From: Lysobacter enzymogenes
GTDB taxonomy: Bacteria > Pseudomonadota > Gammaproteobacteria > Xanthomonadales > Xanthomonadaceae
Assembly (NCBI RefSeq): GCF_900106525.1
Contig: NZ_FNOG01000002.1
Location: forward strand, 124,001 to 188,000
DNA length: 64,000 nt
Direction: 5' to 3'
Within the stretch, counting starts at the first letter, position 1, and each line of letters opens with the position of its first letter. The position numbers and the translations under genes were made by a program. Below are positions 36,800 to 48,402 of the stretch, one piece after another. The notes under the pieces were generated by a model. That model was not told where the DNA came from. It was given only the letters and a program-made list of their open reading frames with translations, and ran no database searches.

Positions 36800-37540
36800 A
36801 TGGAGTATTGGGATCACATCGATCGGGTGATGCGCGCTTCCTCGCTGGACGAGGTGAAGTCGGCGACATCGGCCTTCTCCCGCGCCGTGGGTTTCCACAA
36901 CCACGGTTACGCGACCAAGCTGCGCGAGCCGCTGCCGGGCGGTTCGGACTTCGTGTTCTTCGAAGACTTCGACAGCGACTGGTCCAAGACCTACCCGGCC
37001 CTGGCCGCGCCCAACGCCGAGCGCAGCGACCCGCGCATCACCCTGTCGCGCGAAGGGCTGCCCGCGGTGGCCTGGAATTCGCGCGGCCGCACCACCTGGG
37101 AACCGCGTCCGCAGCTGTACCAGATCGGCCGCCGCACGCTGATGGCGGCCGGCGAATTCGGCCTGCACGGCGGCATCACCGTGCCGAGTTGGTCGCCGGG
37201 CACGCAGTGGTCGTTCACCACCTTCACCCTCAATGTGCTCGCCGACCCGCGCGAGCTGACCCACACCCTGGGCCAGGCCACCTACTTCGTCAGCTGCATG
37301 CACGCGGCGATGGACCGGCTGCTGCGCCGGCCGCGCCACGCGCCGCGGCTGAGCGAGCGCGAGTGCGAGGTGCTGCGCTGGTCGGCGGTGGGCAAGACCT
37401 CGTGGGAGATCTCGATGATCCTGCAGATCAGCGAGCGCACGGTGAACTTCCACCTGCAGCAGGTGGCGCGCAAGCTCGGGGTCAAGGGCCGGCGCGCGGC
37501 CTGCGCGCGCGCGGTGGCGCTGGGCCTGATCGCGCTGTAG
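36800..37540 (+). CDS. LuxR-family regulator with autoinducer-binding domain (LuxR solo)
   Basis: The product has 246 residues. The N-terminal half is an acyl-homoserine-lactone-type binding domain with a conserved pattern ([30 protein letters not shown]). The C-terminal GerE-type helix-turn-helix is at about 178-240 ([34 protein letters not shown]). No luxI-type synthase lies nearby, so it is a solo receptor for signals from neighbours or hosts. It may correspond to LesR, the LuxR solo described in Lysobacter enzymogenes, but I cannot confirm identity. It is divergent from surE. Confidence 0.9.
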   Translation: MEYWDHIDRVMRASSLDEVKSATSAFSRAVGFHNHGYATKLREPLPGGSDFVFFEDFDSDWSKTYPALAAPNAERSDPRITLSREGLPAVAWNSRGRTTWEPRPQLYQIGRRTLMAAGEFGLHGGITVPSWSPGTQWSFTTFTLNVLADPRELTHTLGQATYFVSCMHAAMDRLLRRPRHAPRLSERECEVLRWSAVGKTSWEISMILQISERTVNFHLQQVARKLGVKGRRAACARAVALGLIAL

Positions 37541-37987
37541 CCGCCGCCGACGCCGTCGCGGCGACGCGACCGGCTTTGCCGAACCTGTCGAATCGATGCC
37601 CGCGGCGGCGGCCGCGGATGCGCGCGCGCGGCCGCGATCCGGCGCCGCGGTGCCCGGCCCGGCACGGTTGTGCGACGAACCCGCCGCGTAGCCGTCGCCG
37701 CGCGCGCCCATCGCAGGCCGCGCCGGCCCGCCCTGTCGGTTTTGACAGGGCCGCCCCGCCGGTCCGCGGAAGCGTGATGAACTAGACGTTCGCGGCACCC
37801 TCGGATGCGCGCCCACTGCGCGAGGGGACATCTCGCAGCGCGTGCCGCGCTTTTCCAACCCATGTTTCCCCGGTGACGGCCCGATACCGACGGGTCGCAG
37901 GTCCCAAGGATGGGCCGGGGCTTTCTCTTCATGTCGTCATGCCGCCGCCGCGCCGCGCCTGTCGCGCGCGGCGATTATCCTGTGGCC
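37541..37987. other. intergenic region between LuxR solo and Smr genes
   Basis: This 447-bp gap has a hairpin at 37731-37750 and an upstream open continuation of the Smr frame that I do not accept as coding. At 37870-37930 there is a dyad-rich stretch (CCGGTGACGGCCCG, GACGGGTCGCAGG, GATGGGCCGGGGC) ending in CTTTCTCTT, which could be a structured RNA end or leader. No named RNA family was recognised. Confidence 0.45.
37731..37750 (+). terminator. hairpin downstream of the LuxR solo gene
   Basis: CCCTGTC and GACAGGG form a 7-bp stem with loop GGTTTT about 190 bp beyond the luxR stop. There is no T-run after it, so it may be a weak or Rho-assisted terminator, or a chance hairpin. Confidence 0.3.
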
Positions 37988-38566
37988 ATGACGTCCCAGC
38001 CCGACCGCCCCGACGAGGATGCCGGCGACGACGACGCGGCCTTGTTCCGCGCCGCCGTCGGCGAGGTCCGCCGCCTGCCCGAAGCCGCGCTGCCGCCGGC
38101 CGCGCCCAAGCCGCGCCCGCGCCCGCGCATGGCCGAGCGCGACGAAGCACAGGCGCGCGAGGAATTCCGCCACGCCCTGGAAGAACAACTGCTGGAAGCC
38201 GGCGACGCGCTGAGCTATCGCCGCGACGAACTGCCGCCGAACGTGTTCGCGCGGCTGCGCCGCGGCGAGATTTCGGCGCAGGAGGAATTGGACCTGCACG
38301 GCAGCCCGGTGCGCGAGGCCGAGGCGCTGCTGCGCGCCTTCCTCAACGACGCGCGCACCCACGAAGTCGGCTGCGTGCGCATCATCCACGGCAAAGGCCG
38401 CGGCGGCGGCAACGAGTTCGTCGACAGCCGCGGCCTGCCGGTGCTCAAGAACCTGGTCGACCGCATGTTGCGCCAGCGCGCGGACGTGCTGGCCTTCCAC
38501 TCCGCGCCGAGCGCGCAAGGCGGCACCGGCGCGGTGCTGGTGCTGCTGGCGCGGCGGCGGCGCTGA
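37988..38566 (+). CDS. Smr domain protein (SmrA-like)
   Basis: The product has 192 residues. An N-terminal acidic and Pro-rich region precedes the DUF1832-like and Smr domains: LDLHGSPVREAEALLRAFL with the LDLHG motif, then VRIIHGKGRGGG (HGxG motif), then VDRMLRQRADVLAFHSAP. Smr proteins act on nucleic acids, including cleavage of mRNA on collided ribosomes. The start at 37988 (MTSQPDRPDED) was chosen over an upstream in-frame Met because the intervening residues look non-coding. Confidence 0.87.
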   Translation: MTSQPDRPDEDAGDDDAALFRAAVGEVRRLPEAALPPAAPKPRPRPRMAERDEAQAREEFRHALEEQLLEAGDALSYRRDELPPNVFARLRRGEISAQEELDLHGSPVREAEALLRAFLNDARTHEVGCVRIIHGKGRGGGNEFVDSRGLPVLKNLVDRMLRQRADVLAFHSAPSAQGGTGAVLVLLARRRR

Positions 38567-38593
38567 ACGCGGCGCGCCGCGCCCGTCGCCGGA

Positions 38594-38854
38594 TCAGCGT
38601 TGCTCGGTGTCGGCCAGACGGCGCCGGTCCGGCGGATTGACCCACTTCACTTCGATGCCGCGGCGCAGGGCCAGGCGTTCGACCGCCGAGACATAAGCGT
38701 TGTCGCGGTCCATGCCTTCGATCTGGTGCTTGGACAAGGTCGCCGGCAGCGACGGATCGGCCGGGGCGATGTAGGCGCTCTTGCTCTGATGCCCGGCGCA
38801 GGCGGCCAGGACGCAGACGGACAACGACAGGACTGCGGTGCGCAAAGCGTTCAT
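38594..38854 (-). CDS. small lipoprotein of unknown function
   Basis: The product has 86 residues. The leader ends in VLAAC, and Ala follows the Cys, so it is a lipoprotein probably sent to the outer membrane. The mature part is short and charged (HQIEGMDRDNAYVSAVERLALRRGIEVKWV). No family is recognised. It converges with the Smr gene (27 bp between stops). Confidence 0.75.
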   Translation of the reverse strand: MNALRTAVLSLSVCVLAACAGHQSKSAYIAPADPSLPATLSKHQIEGMDRDNAYVSAVERLALRRGIEVKWVNPPDRRRLADTEQR

Positions 38855-39069
38855 GACTTCGGCTCCCTGACGTGATGTCCCGCCGCGGGCGGCGGGCGCA
38901 GCCGGCCGATGCCGACTGTCGCTTTCGGCTTATACGCGCGCCGCGGCGACCGGCCAGTGCCCGGCCATACCACCCGACGAGCGGTCGCGGCGAGGGAGCC
39001 AATCCGGCCTGCGCGCAGGCCGCTGCGGATGCCGCGTGCGCGCGCGGCGCGCGCCCGCACGAACGGCCG

Positions 39070-40134
39070 TCAGCGCGCGCCGTCGATCCGGCCGATTTCG
39101 GCCAGCACCACGGTGGCGTAAGCGCCGGCCGGCAGGACGAAGCCGACTTCCAGCGCGCCGTCGTCGAGCCAGCGCCATTGCATCTGTTCGGCGCGCAACC
39201 GCAGCGCGCGGCGCTCCTGGTCCATCCCCGCCGCTTCCAGCCCGGCGCGCAGCGCCAGCGCCTGTTCGCCCTGCAGCGCGTCGAGTTCCAGCACGCGCAC
39301 CGCATCGGCGCTGCGCAACTCGCCGCGGCCCCACAGCGGGCCGCTGGGATGGATGTCGCAACGCGCCAGGCGCTCGGCCAGGGCCTCGTTCCACGGCTCC
39401 GGCCCGAACACGCTGCGGCTGCCGGCCAGCGACCAGACCTCGCCGTCGAGCCCGACGCCGTCGCGCAGCCCGCTCCAGCTGCCGTCGCGCACGCGCGCGG
39501 CCAGGGCGCGGTTGAACAGTTCCGAGCGCGCCGCCGACAACAGCAGGCTGCGCTGCTCGCGGCGCACGCGGCGGCCGGCGAACATCGCCAGCGCGTTGGC
39601 GACGTTGTCGCCGTCGCGGCCGAAGCGCTGTTCGCCGAAATAGTTGGGCACGCCGTGCGCGGAGATTTCCTGCAGGCGCTGCTCGATCCGATCGCGCTCG
39701 CCTTCCACTTCGCGCATGGCCAGCACGAAGCGGTTGCCGGCCAGCGCGCCGCGCGGCAGCTTCTTCGCGTGCCAATGGTGTTCGAGCACGCGCAGCTCGT
39801 CGCTTTCCAGCGATGCCAGATCCGGCGCCACCCGCTTGGGCAGGTGCACGCTGAAGCGCTGCACGGTCACCGCGTGGCGGTCCTTGAGCCCGGCGTAGCC
39901 GATCGCGACCTCGCCCACCCCGGCCCACTGCGCCAGCCGCTTGGCGGCGAAGGCGGTGTTCATGCCGCGCTTTTCCACGGTCAGCAGCAGGTGCTCGCCG
40001 CTGCCGCTGGCGGCGAACGAGGGCAGCTCCTCGACCCGGAAATCCTCGGGCGCGCTGCGGATGCGCGCGCGCAGCGCCGGCGCGCCGTGCGCGCGCGGCA
40101 GCTCGTTCAGGCCCGCTTCGTCGCCGCCGCTCAT
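39070..40134 (-). CDS. truD: tRNA pseudouridine(13) synthase
   Basis: The product has 354 residues. It converts U13 of tRNA-Glu to pseudouridine. The catalytic motif [15 protein letters not shown] (Asp in GLKDRHA) is intact, with FRVEELPSF at the N-terminus, [16 protein letters not shown] and a C-terminal [14 protein letters not shown]. The start overlaps the ispF stop by 4 bp (ATGA), so translation is coupled. Confidence 0.97.
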   Translation of the reverse strand: MSGGDEAGLNELPRAHGAPALRARIRSAPEDFRVEELPSFAASGSGEHLLLTVEKRGMNTAFAAKRLAQWAGVGEVAIGYAGLKDRHAVTVQRFSVHLPKRVAPDLASLESDELRVLEHHWHAKKLPRGALAGNRFVLAMREVEGERDRIEQRLQEISAHGVPNYFGEQRFGRDGDNVANALAMFAGRRVRREQRSLLLSAARSELFNRALAARVRDGSWSGLRDGVGLDGEVWSLAGSRSVFGPEPWNEALAERLARCDIHPSGPLWGRGELRSADAVRVLELDALQGEQALALRAGLEAAGMDQERRALRLRAEQMQWRWLDDGALEVGFVLPAGAYATVVLAEIGRIDGAR

Positions 40135-40610
40135 GCGCCGACCAACAGGCACACGGCAGTCGCCGCGATGCCTTCGCCGCGGCCGGTGAAGCCGAGTTTT
40201 TCCGAGGTCGTGGCCTTGACGCTGACCGCGTCGACCGCGATGCCCAGGTCGGCGGCGATCGCCTCGCGCATCGCCTGCGCGTGCGGGCCGACCTTGGGCC
40301 GCTCGCACACCACGGTGACGTCGCAATTGCCGACGGCGTAGCCGCGCTGCGCGATCAATTCGTTGCAGTGGCGCAGGAACGTGCGGCTGTCCGCGCCGCG
40401 CCAGCGTTCGTCGCTGGGCGGGAAATGCTGGCCGATGTCGCCCAGCGCCAGCGCGCCGAGCATGGCGTCGCACAGCGCATGCAGGACGACGTCGCCGTCG
40501 GAATGGGCGATCACGCCGCGTTCGTGCGGCACGCGTACGCCGCCTAGGACGACGTGGTCGCCGTCGCCGAATGCGTGGACATCGAAGCCCTGGCCTATGC
40601 GGATGTTCAT
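40131..40610 (-). CDS. ispF: 2-C-methyl-D-erythritol 2,4-cyclodiphosphate synthase
   Basis: The product has 159 residues. It closes the cyclodiphosphate in the MEP isoprenoid pathway. Zinc ligands are visible in GFDVHAF (Asp10, His12) and [11 protein letters not shown], and the [16 protein letters not shown] motif is intact. It is separated from ispD, the enzyme two steps earlier, by a 118-bp repeat-bearing spacer. Confidence 0.98.
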   Translation of the reverse strand: MNIRIGQGFDVHAFGDGDHVVLGGVRVPHERGVIAHSDGDVVLHALCDAMLGALALGDIGQHFPPSDERWRGADSRTFLRHCNELIAQRGYAVGNCDVTVVCERPKVGPHAQAMREAIAADLGIAVDAVSVKATTSEKLGFTGRGEGIAATAVCLLVGA

Positions 40611-40641
40611 GAGTAGAAACCTGGAAGCTGAAAGCTAGCGA

Positions 40642-40718
40642 ATAGGAGTCAGGAGATAGCTGGAGCAAGAGCGGAACAGTTGCACGCAGGCGTGCTTCAG
40701 CCATCTCCTAACTCCTGT
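40642..40718. repeat. imperfect inverted repeat between ispF and ispD
   Basis: The arms ATAGGAGTCAGGAGATAGCTG (40642-40662) and CAGCCATCTCCTAACTCCTG (from 40698) are imperfect reverse complements. Weaker outer pairing occurs between AAGCTAGC and GGCTACCTTCTAGG. The spacer is much lower in GC than the flanking genes. It looks like an inserted dispersed repeat that the ispD-ispF transcript must read through. Confidence 0.7.
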
Positions 40719-40728
40719 CGGCTACCTT

Positions 40729-41409
40729 CTAGGGTTTGCCGATCAGATACTCGGCCAGCGCCAGATCGGCGGGGGTCGTGACCTTGAGATTGTCCTCGCG
40801 GCCTTCCACCAGCCACGGCTGCACGCCGGCGCGTTCCATCGCCGCGGCTTCATCGGTGACCACGATGCCGGCGCGGGCGGCCTCGCTTAGCGCCGCGGTC
40901 AGCGCGCCGCGGCGGAACGCCTGCGGGGTGAACGCGCGCCACAGCCCGTCGCGCGGCTCGGTGCCCAGGATGCGGCCGCGGCCGGCGCGCTTGAGCGTGT
41001 CGCGCAGCGGTGCGCCGAGGATGGCGCCGTCCGGCGCGGTCTCGGCCGCGGCGATCAGGCGGCCGATGTCTTCGCCGCGCAGGTTCGGGCGGGCGGCGTC
41101 GTGGACCAGCACCAGGGCGTCGTCGCCGGCCTGCGCCGGCAGCGCGCGCAGCGCCGCCAGCACCGAGTCGGCGCGCTCGCCGCCGCCGGTGCAGCGCAGC
41201 ACCGGCTTGCCGAGCAGTTCGCTCCAGCCCGGCCACAGCGCGTCGTCGGCCGACAACGCGACCATCGCCCCGGCCACGCGCGGATGCGCCAGCAGCGCGC
41301 TCAGCGCGTGTTCGATCAGCGGCTTGCCGGCGATGCGCAGGTACTGCTTCGGAACGTCGCCGCCGAAGCGCTGACCGCGGCCGGCGGCGGGAAGTACGGC
41401 CCAGATCAT
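40729..41409 (-). CDS. ispD: 2-C-methyl-D-erythritol 4-phosphate cytidylyltransferase
   Basis: The product has 226 residues. It couples CTP to MEP in isoprenoid synthesis. The nucleotide-binding LPAAGRGQRFGG and PKQYL motifs open the protein, followed by LVHDAARPN and a C-terminal VEGREDNLKVTTPADLALAE. It lies directly after ftsB, as in most gammaproteobacteria. Confidence 0.98.
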   Translation of the reverse strand: MIWAVLPAAGRGQRFGGDVPKQYLRIAGKPLIEHALSALLAHPRVAGAMVALSADDALWPGWSELLGKPVLRCTGGGERADSVLAALRALPAQAGDDALVLVHDAARPNLRGEDIGRLIAAAETAPDGAILGAPLRDTLKRAGRGRILGTEPRDGLWRAFTPQAFRRGALTAALSEAARAGIVVTDEAAAMERAGVQPWLVEGREDNLKVTTPADLALAEYLIGKP

Positions 41410-41440
41410 CGGCAGGCTTCGCGGTTAAAGGACGGCGCGG

Positions 41441-41923
41441 TCAATGCTGCACCGGCGCCGGCATCGGATGCGGCTCGGGCGCCGACGGCGGCACTTCGGT
41501 CGGCGGCTCGTCGACCTGTTCTTCCAGCGAGGGTTGCTCGTCGGCGGCGTCCTGGCCGGCGGCGGTGCCGTTCTGCACCGCGCTCACCGCAGCCGCGGCG
41601 TTGGGCCCCGGCGCCTGCGGCTTGGCTTCGACCACGCGGTAGAAAGTCTCGCCGGGCTTGATCATGCCCAGCTCGCTGCGCGCGCGCTCCTCGACCGCGG
41701 CCTCGCCGGACTTGAGGTCTTCGACCTCGGCGGCGAGCGCGTCGTTGCGTTGCTGCAGGCCCTGGTTCTCGCGCGTCTGCCCGTCGACCTGGGCCTGCAG
41801 CGCGGCGACGCTGCCGCCCCCGCCGCCGCCGGCCCACCACAGCCGATACTGCAGCAACGCGAGCAGCGCCAGCAGCGCCAGCGCCACCACGCCCAGCCAC
41901 GCTTTGCGCGACTTCTCCGCCAT
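41441..41923 (-). CDS. ftsB: cell division protein FtsB with extended tail
   Basis: The product has 160 residues. One transmembrane helix (about 9-26, WLGVVALALLALLALLQY) and a coiled coil (about 38-75, LQAQVDGQTRENQGLQQRNDA) are followed by the conserved SELGMIKPGETFYRVV. This is the FtsB core of the FtsQLB divisome complex. The C-terminal 55 residues are Pro/Glu/Ala-rich and unusual: FtsB is generally about 90-110 residues. It lies between eno and ispD, the standard position. Confidence 0.95.
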   Translation of the reverse strand: MAEKSRKAWLGVVALALLALLALLQYRLWWAGGGGGGSVAALQAQVDGQTRENQGLQQRNDALAAEVEDLKSGEAAVEERARSELGMIKPGETFYRVVEAKPQAPGPNAAAAVSAVQNGTAAGQDAADEQPSLEEQVDEPPTEVPPSAPEPHPMPAPVQH

Positions 41924-41944
41924 ACCGGCTCCGTCGGCCTCGCC

Positions 41945-43487
<1,543 letters not shown>

Positions 43488-43604
43488 CGGCGCCGGCTCA
43501 GGCGCCGGGCCGCGCGCGGCGGCGGCGGGAAAGCGGTAAGGCGGCGGCCGCGGCGGATGCCGGGGCCGCGCTCGCGGTCGTAATGGGCCGCGCTGGGTCG
43601 GGCA

Positions 43605-44438
43605 TCAGAAATCCTGCTCCAGGAACCCGTTCTTCTTGGTGATCCGGTCGATCTCGACCAGGGTCTCCAGCAGCCGGCGCATCTTCGGCAACGGCACCGC
43701 GTTGGGGCCGTCGGAGAGCGCTTCTTCGGGGCGCGGATGGGTTTCCATGAACACGCCCGACACGCCCACGGCGATCGCCGCGCGCGCCAGCACCGGCACG
43801 AACTCGCGCTGGCCGCCGGACTTGCCGTCCATGCCGCCGGGCAACTGCACCGAGTGGGTCGCGTCGAACACCACCGGGCAGCCGGTGTCGCGCATCACGC
43901 TCAGCGAGCGCATGTCCGAGACCAAGTTGTTGTAACCGAAACTGGCCCCGCGCTCGCAAGCCATGATCTGCTCGTTACCGGTGGCCTGGGCCTTGGCGGT
44001 GACGTGCTTCATCTCCCAGGGCGAGAGGAACTGGCCCTTCTTGATGTTGACCGGCTTGCCGGCGCGCGCCACGTTCTGGATGAAATCGGTCTGCCGGCAC
44101 AGGAAGGCCGGGGTCTGCAGCACGTCGACGACGGCGGCGACCTCGTTGAGCGGGGTGTATTCGTGCACGTCGGTCAGCACCGGCACGCCGATCTGGCGCT
44201 TGACCTCGGCCAGCACCTTCAAGCCCTCCTCCAGGCCCGGGCCGCGAAAGCTCGTCGCCGAGGTGCGGTTGGCCTTGTCGAAGCTGGACTTGAAGATGAA
44301 GGGGATGCCGAGCGCGGAGGTGATCTCCTTGAGCTGGCCGGCGACGTCGAGCTGCAGCTGCATCGATTCGATCACGCAGGGGCCGGCGATCAGGAAGAAC
44401 GGCTGGTCCAGGCCTACCTCAAATCCGCAGAGTTTCAT
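43605..44438 (-). CDS. kdsA: 2-dehydro-3-deoxyphosphooctonate aldolase (KDO-8-phosphate synthase)
   Basis: The product has 277 residues. It condenses arabinose-5-phosphate with phosphoenolpyruvate to make the KDO precursor of lipopolysaccharide. Motifs include [53 protein letters not shown] and [15 protein letters not shown]. It lies between pyrG and eno, as in Pseudomonas. Confidence 0.98.
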   Translation of the reverse strand: MKLCGFEVGLDQPFFLIAGPCVIESMQLQLDVAGQLKEITSALGIPFIFKSSFDKANRTSATSFRGPGLEEGLKVLAEVKRQIGVPVLTDVHEYTPLNEVAAVVDVLQTPAFLCRQTDFIQNVARAGKPVNIKKGQFLSPWEMKHVTAKAQATGNEQIMACERGASFGYNNLVSDMRSLSVMRDTGCPVVFDATHSVQLPGGMDGKSGGQREFVPVLARAAIAVGVSGVFMETHPRPEEALSDGPNAVPLPKMRRLLETLVEIDRITKKNGFLEQDF

Positions 44439-44531
44439 CGCTTGTTTCCTAAGTTCATGAGTACGCGGTCGTGCGTGCGCGGGGTATCGCCGTCAGATGG
44501 ATGCCATCGGCGTCCGATACAAGCGCGGCGG

Positions 44532-44660
44532 TCATGATCGGCCGTTGCCGTAGCGATTGGCGCGCACCACGCCGATCGACCACAACACCGCCCCGATCAG
44601 GCCCAACGGCCCCGCGATGCCCGCAGTGACGACGGCCATAACCGTGGCCAACAGCCCCAT
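44532..44660 (-). CDS. possible small membrane protein before kdsA
   Basis: A 42-codon frame (MGLLATVMAVVTAGIAGPLG...) encodes one strong hydrophobic helix and ends in a basic VRANRYGNGRS. The same frame is open upstream to about 44775 and adds a second hydrophobic helix (WLFVLAWAVVVAGFVGYRLIL), but no ATG, GTG or TTG start is evident before it. A 26-codon frame at 44455-44535 overlaps its stop as ATGA. It may be a small two-helix membrane protein with an unidentified start. The evidence is weak. Confidence 0.35.
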   Translation of the reverse strand: MGLLATVMAVVTAGIAGPLGLIGAVLWSIGVVRANRYGNGRS

Positions 44661-44839
44661 GCCGTCGCTGTCGTCGCCGAGGATCAGCCGATAGCCCACA
44701 AACCCGGCCACCACCACCGCCCAGGCCAGAACGAACAGCCATTTGCCGGCGGCGCGAAAATGATTGCCGGCAGGCCGGCCCGGAACCGCAGCGGCCTGCG
44801 AAGTATCCGCCCGACCGGACGGACCGGGCGGAGGAGGCT

Positions 44840-46720
<1,881 letters not shown>

Positions 46721-47347
46721 CTACTCGGCCGCCAGCTCGATGCGCCGCCAGCGCACCGCCGTGGTCCAGTCCTTGTCGCCGCGCGCGTACGACTTGAATA
46801 CGGCCGCCACGGCGGCGGCGTCCAGCGGCCCCTCGGCCAGGTAATGACAGGCGGTGGTGACCAGTTGGTGCTCGAGTTCGTACTGCCCCGATTCGTCCTG
46901 GTAGACCTGCATGTAGGTGCCTTCGCCCATGAGCAACACCGCGAAGGGATCGTGGTGGCGGTTCAGGTGCGCGATGCTCGCGTCGATGACCTCGTCGCCG
47001 GCCGGCCCCTCGTAGTCGGCGTACGGGCATACGAACACGATTTCGTTGTATTCGGCGCCGATGTCGAACAGCAGCCAGGCCTCGGGCGCCGCCTGCGTCG
47101 GCGCGCAGACCAGGATCACGAAGCAGTCGTCGTGGTCGGCGTTGATGTGGACGAGCAGGCGCCCGTGCGGATCGCGATGGCAGGCGATCACCTCGCGCGG
47201 CTGCGCCTGCCACGGCTCCAGGCCGGTGTCCGGCCAGATCCGCCGGGCCTGTTCCAGCCAGCCCGCGCGCAGTTCCTCCGGCACCGGAACCGAACTGCCG
47301 CCGGCGGCCAGCAAATCCAGATACTCGTGCAGTTGCAGCAATCGCAT
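46721..47347 (-). CDS. hypothetical protein
   Basis: The product has 208 residues with no signal peptide or membrane segment. It is acidic and contains strand-rich stretches such as GRLLVHINADHDDCFVILVCAPT, EAWLLFDIGAEYNEIVFVC and FAVLLMGEGTYMQVYQDESGQ, suggesting a compact alpha/beta cytoplasmic protein. No family is recognised. It lies 56 bp downstream of the DUF488 gene on the same strand. Confidence 0.65.
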   Translation of the reverse strand: MRLLQLHEYLDLLAAGGSSVPVPEELRAGWLEQARRIWPDTGLEPWQAQPREVIACHRDPHGRLLVHINADHDDCFVILVCAPTQAAPEAWLLFDIGAEYNEIVFVCPYADYEGPAGDEVIDASIAHLNRHHDPFAVLLMGEGTYMQVYQDESGQYELEHQLVTTACHYLAEGPLDAAAVAAVFKSYARGDKDWTTAVRWRRIELAAE

Positions 47348-47403
47348 GGCGCCTCCGGTAAAGCCGGCAGCATGTCACATCGCTGCGTCGCCTTCGTGCG
47401 CGC

Positions 47404-47793
47404 TCAGCCGGCCATGCGCGCGCCGCGCTCGGCCAGCAGTTCGCGCAGGATCGAACGGTGGCAATGCGATTCGTCCTCGCAATAACAGCCGACCGAGAAA
47501 TCGCTGTCGCGCGACATCGCCGCCAGCAGGTCCAGCGCGTGTTGCGCATCCAGGCTCTTCATCTCGGCCTTGTACTTGCGCACGAACGCGTTCCACTGCG
47601 CCGGGGTCTGCGCGGCCTGAGCCTGCTTCATCGTCTCCAGGCTCGGCGCGAGGGTGGGAAACCACACGTCGTACCAGTTCTGCTCGGCGAATTGCGACTT
47701 GGGCACGCCGCGCGGCGGACGCCGCACGGTGCCGATGCGCAGGCCTTCGCCGCGCAGCCGCGGCGTGCCCAGACGAACGATGCGGATGGCCAT
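47404..47793 (-). CDS. DUF488 domain protein
   Basis: The product has 129 residues. The DUF488 pattern is clear: the strand RIVRLGTPR opens the domain, YDVWFPTLAPS is in the middle, and the C-terminal GCYCEDESHCHRSILRELL carries the conserved Cys/His cluster. The family fold is related to DNA-modifying or nucleotide-binding proteins, but function is unknown. It lies between two hypotheticals on the same strand. Confidence 0.88.
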   Translation of the reverse strand: MAIRIVRLGTPRLRGEGLRIGTVRRPPRGVPKSQFAEQNWYDVWFPTLAPSLETMKQAQAAQTPAQWNAFVRKYKAEMKSLDAQHALDLLAAMSRDSDFSVGCYCEDESHCHRSILRELLAERGARMAG

Positions 47794-47818
47794 GATTCGC
47801 TCCCGGTCGATGCGCCGC

Positions 47819-48328
47819 TCAGCGCCAGAATCGCCACCAGGGCTTGCGCGCGGCGGGCTCGGCGTCGCGCGACGCCACCGCCTCCAGCCCCTGGATCCCG
47901 CCGCACAGCGGACATTTGGCGGTGAACATCTCCATGACCGCGCCTTGCGGAACGTTCGCAAACACCGCACGCATCAGGTCCGACGGCGCATCGAACAGTT
48001 CGTCGAAGCCGCATTGGTCGCAAGGCGTGATCGTCCAGTCGGCGCGCTCGCGCAGGTATTTGTCGCTGGTCATCACCGGATGCGGCGCGGTGGCCGGCGC
48101 CAGGAAACGGATCGGCCCGTTCTGGGCGACGCTGCGCAAGCCGTGCGGCTGGTTGAGCACGATCCCGTCGAACACATCGCCGGACGCCGCGACCACGCGC
48201 ACCCAGATCAGCTCCGGCGACGCGTGCGCGATGCGCGGCCCGCCGTCGTGCGCGATCACCTGAAGATCGTCCGGATAATCGGGCAGGAACCGCCCCTTGA
48301 GCCTCGCATGCTCGCGCCATTGGCCCAT
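47819..48328 (-). CDS. hypothetical protein with zinc-ribbon-like cysteines
   Basis: The product has 169 residues. A beta-rich region (GPRIAHASPELIWVRVVAASGDVFDGIVLNQPHGL) loosely resembles DUF2185/DUF2314-type domains. It is followed by two CxxC pairs, CDQCGFDELFD and CPLCGG, that could bind zinc. The start at 48328 (MGQWREH) is preceded by GAGGGGATAGCG, a good ribosome-binding site, and is preferred over a Met 24 bp upstream. The stop lies 25 bp before the DUF488 start. Confidence 0.65.
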   Translation of the reverse strand: MGQWREHARLKGRFLPDYPDDLQVIAHDGGPRIAHASPELIWVRVVAASGDVFDGIVLNQPHGLRSVAQNGPIRFLAPATAPHPVMTSDKYLRERADWTITPCDQCGFDELFDAPSDLMRAVFANVPQGAVMEMFTAKCPLCGGIQGLEAVASRDAEPAARKPWWRFWR

Positions 48329-48402
48329 CGCTATCCCCTCGGCCGATACCATCGCCCCTGCGCGACGGTTTCGCGCGATGCTCGATCCGCGCCCCGCCCG
48401 TG

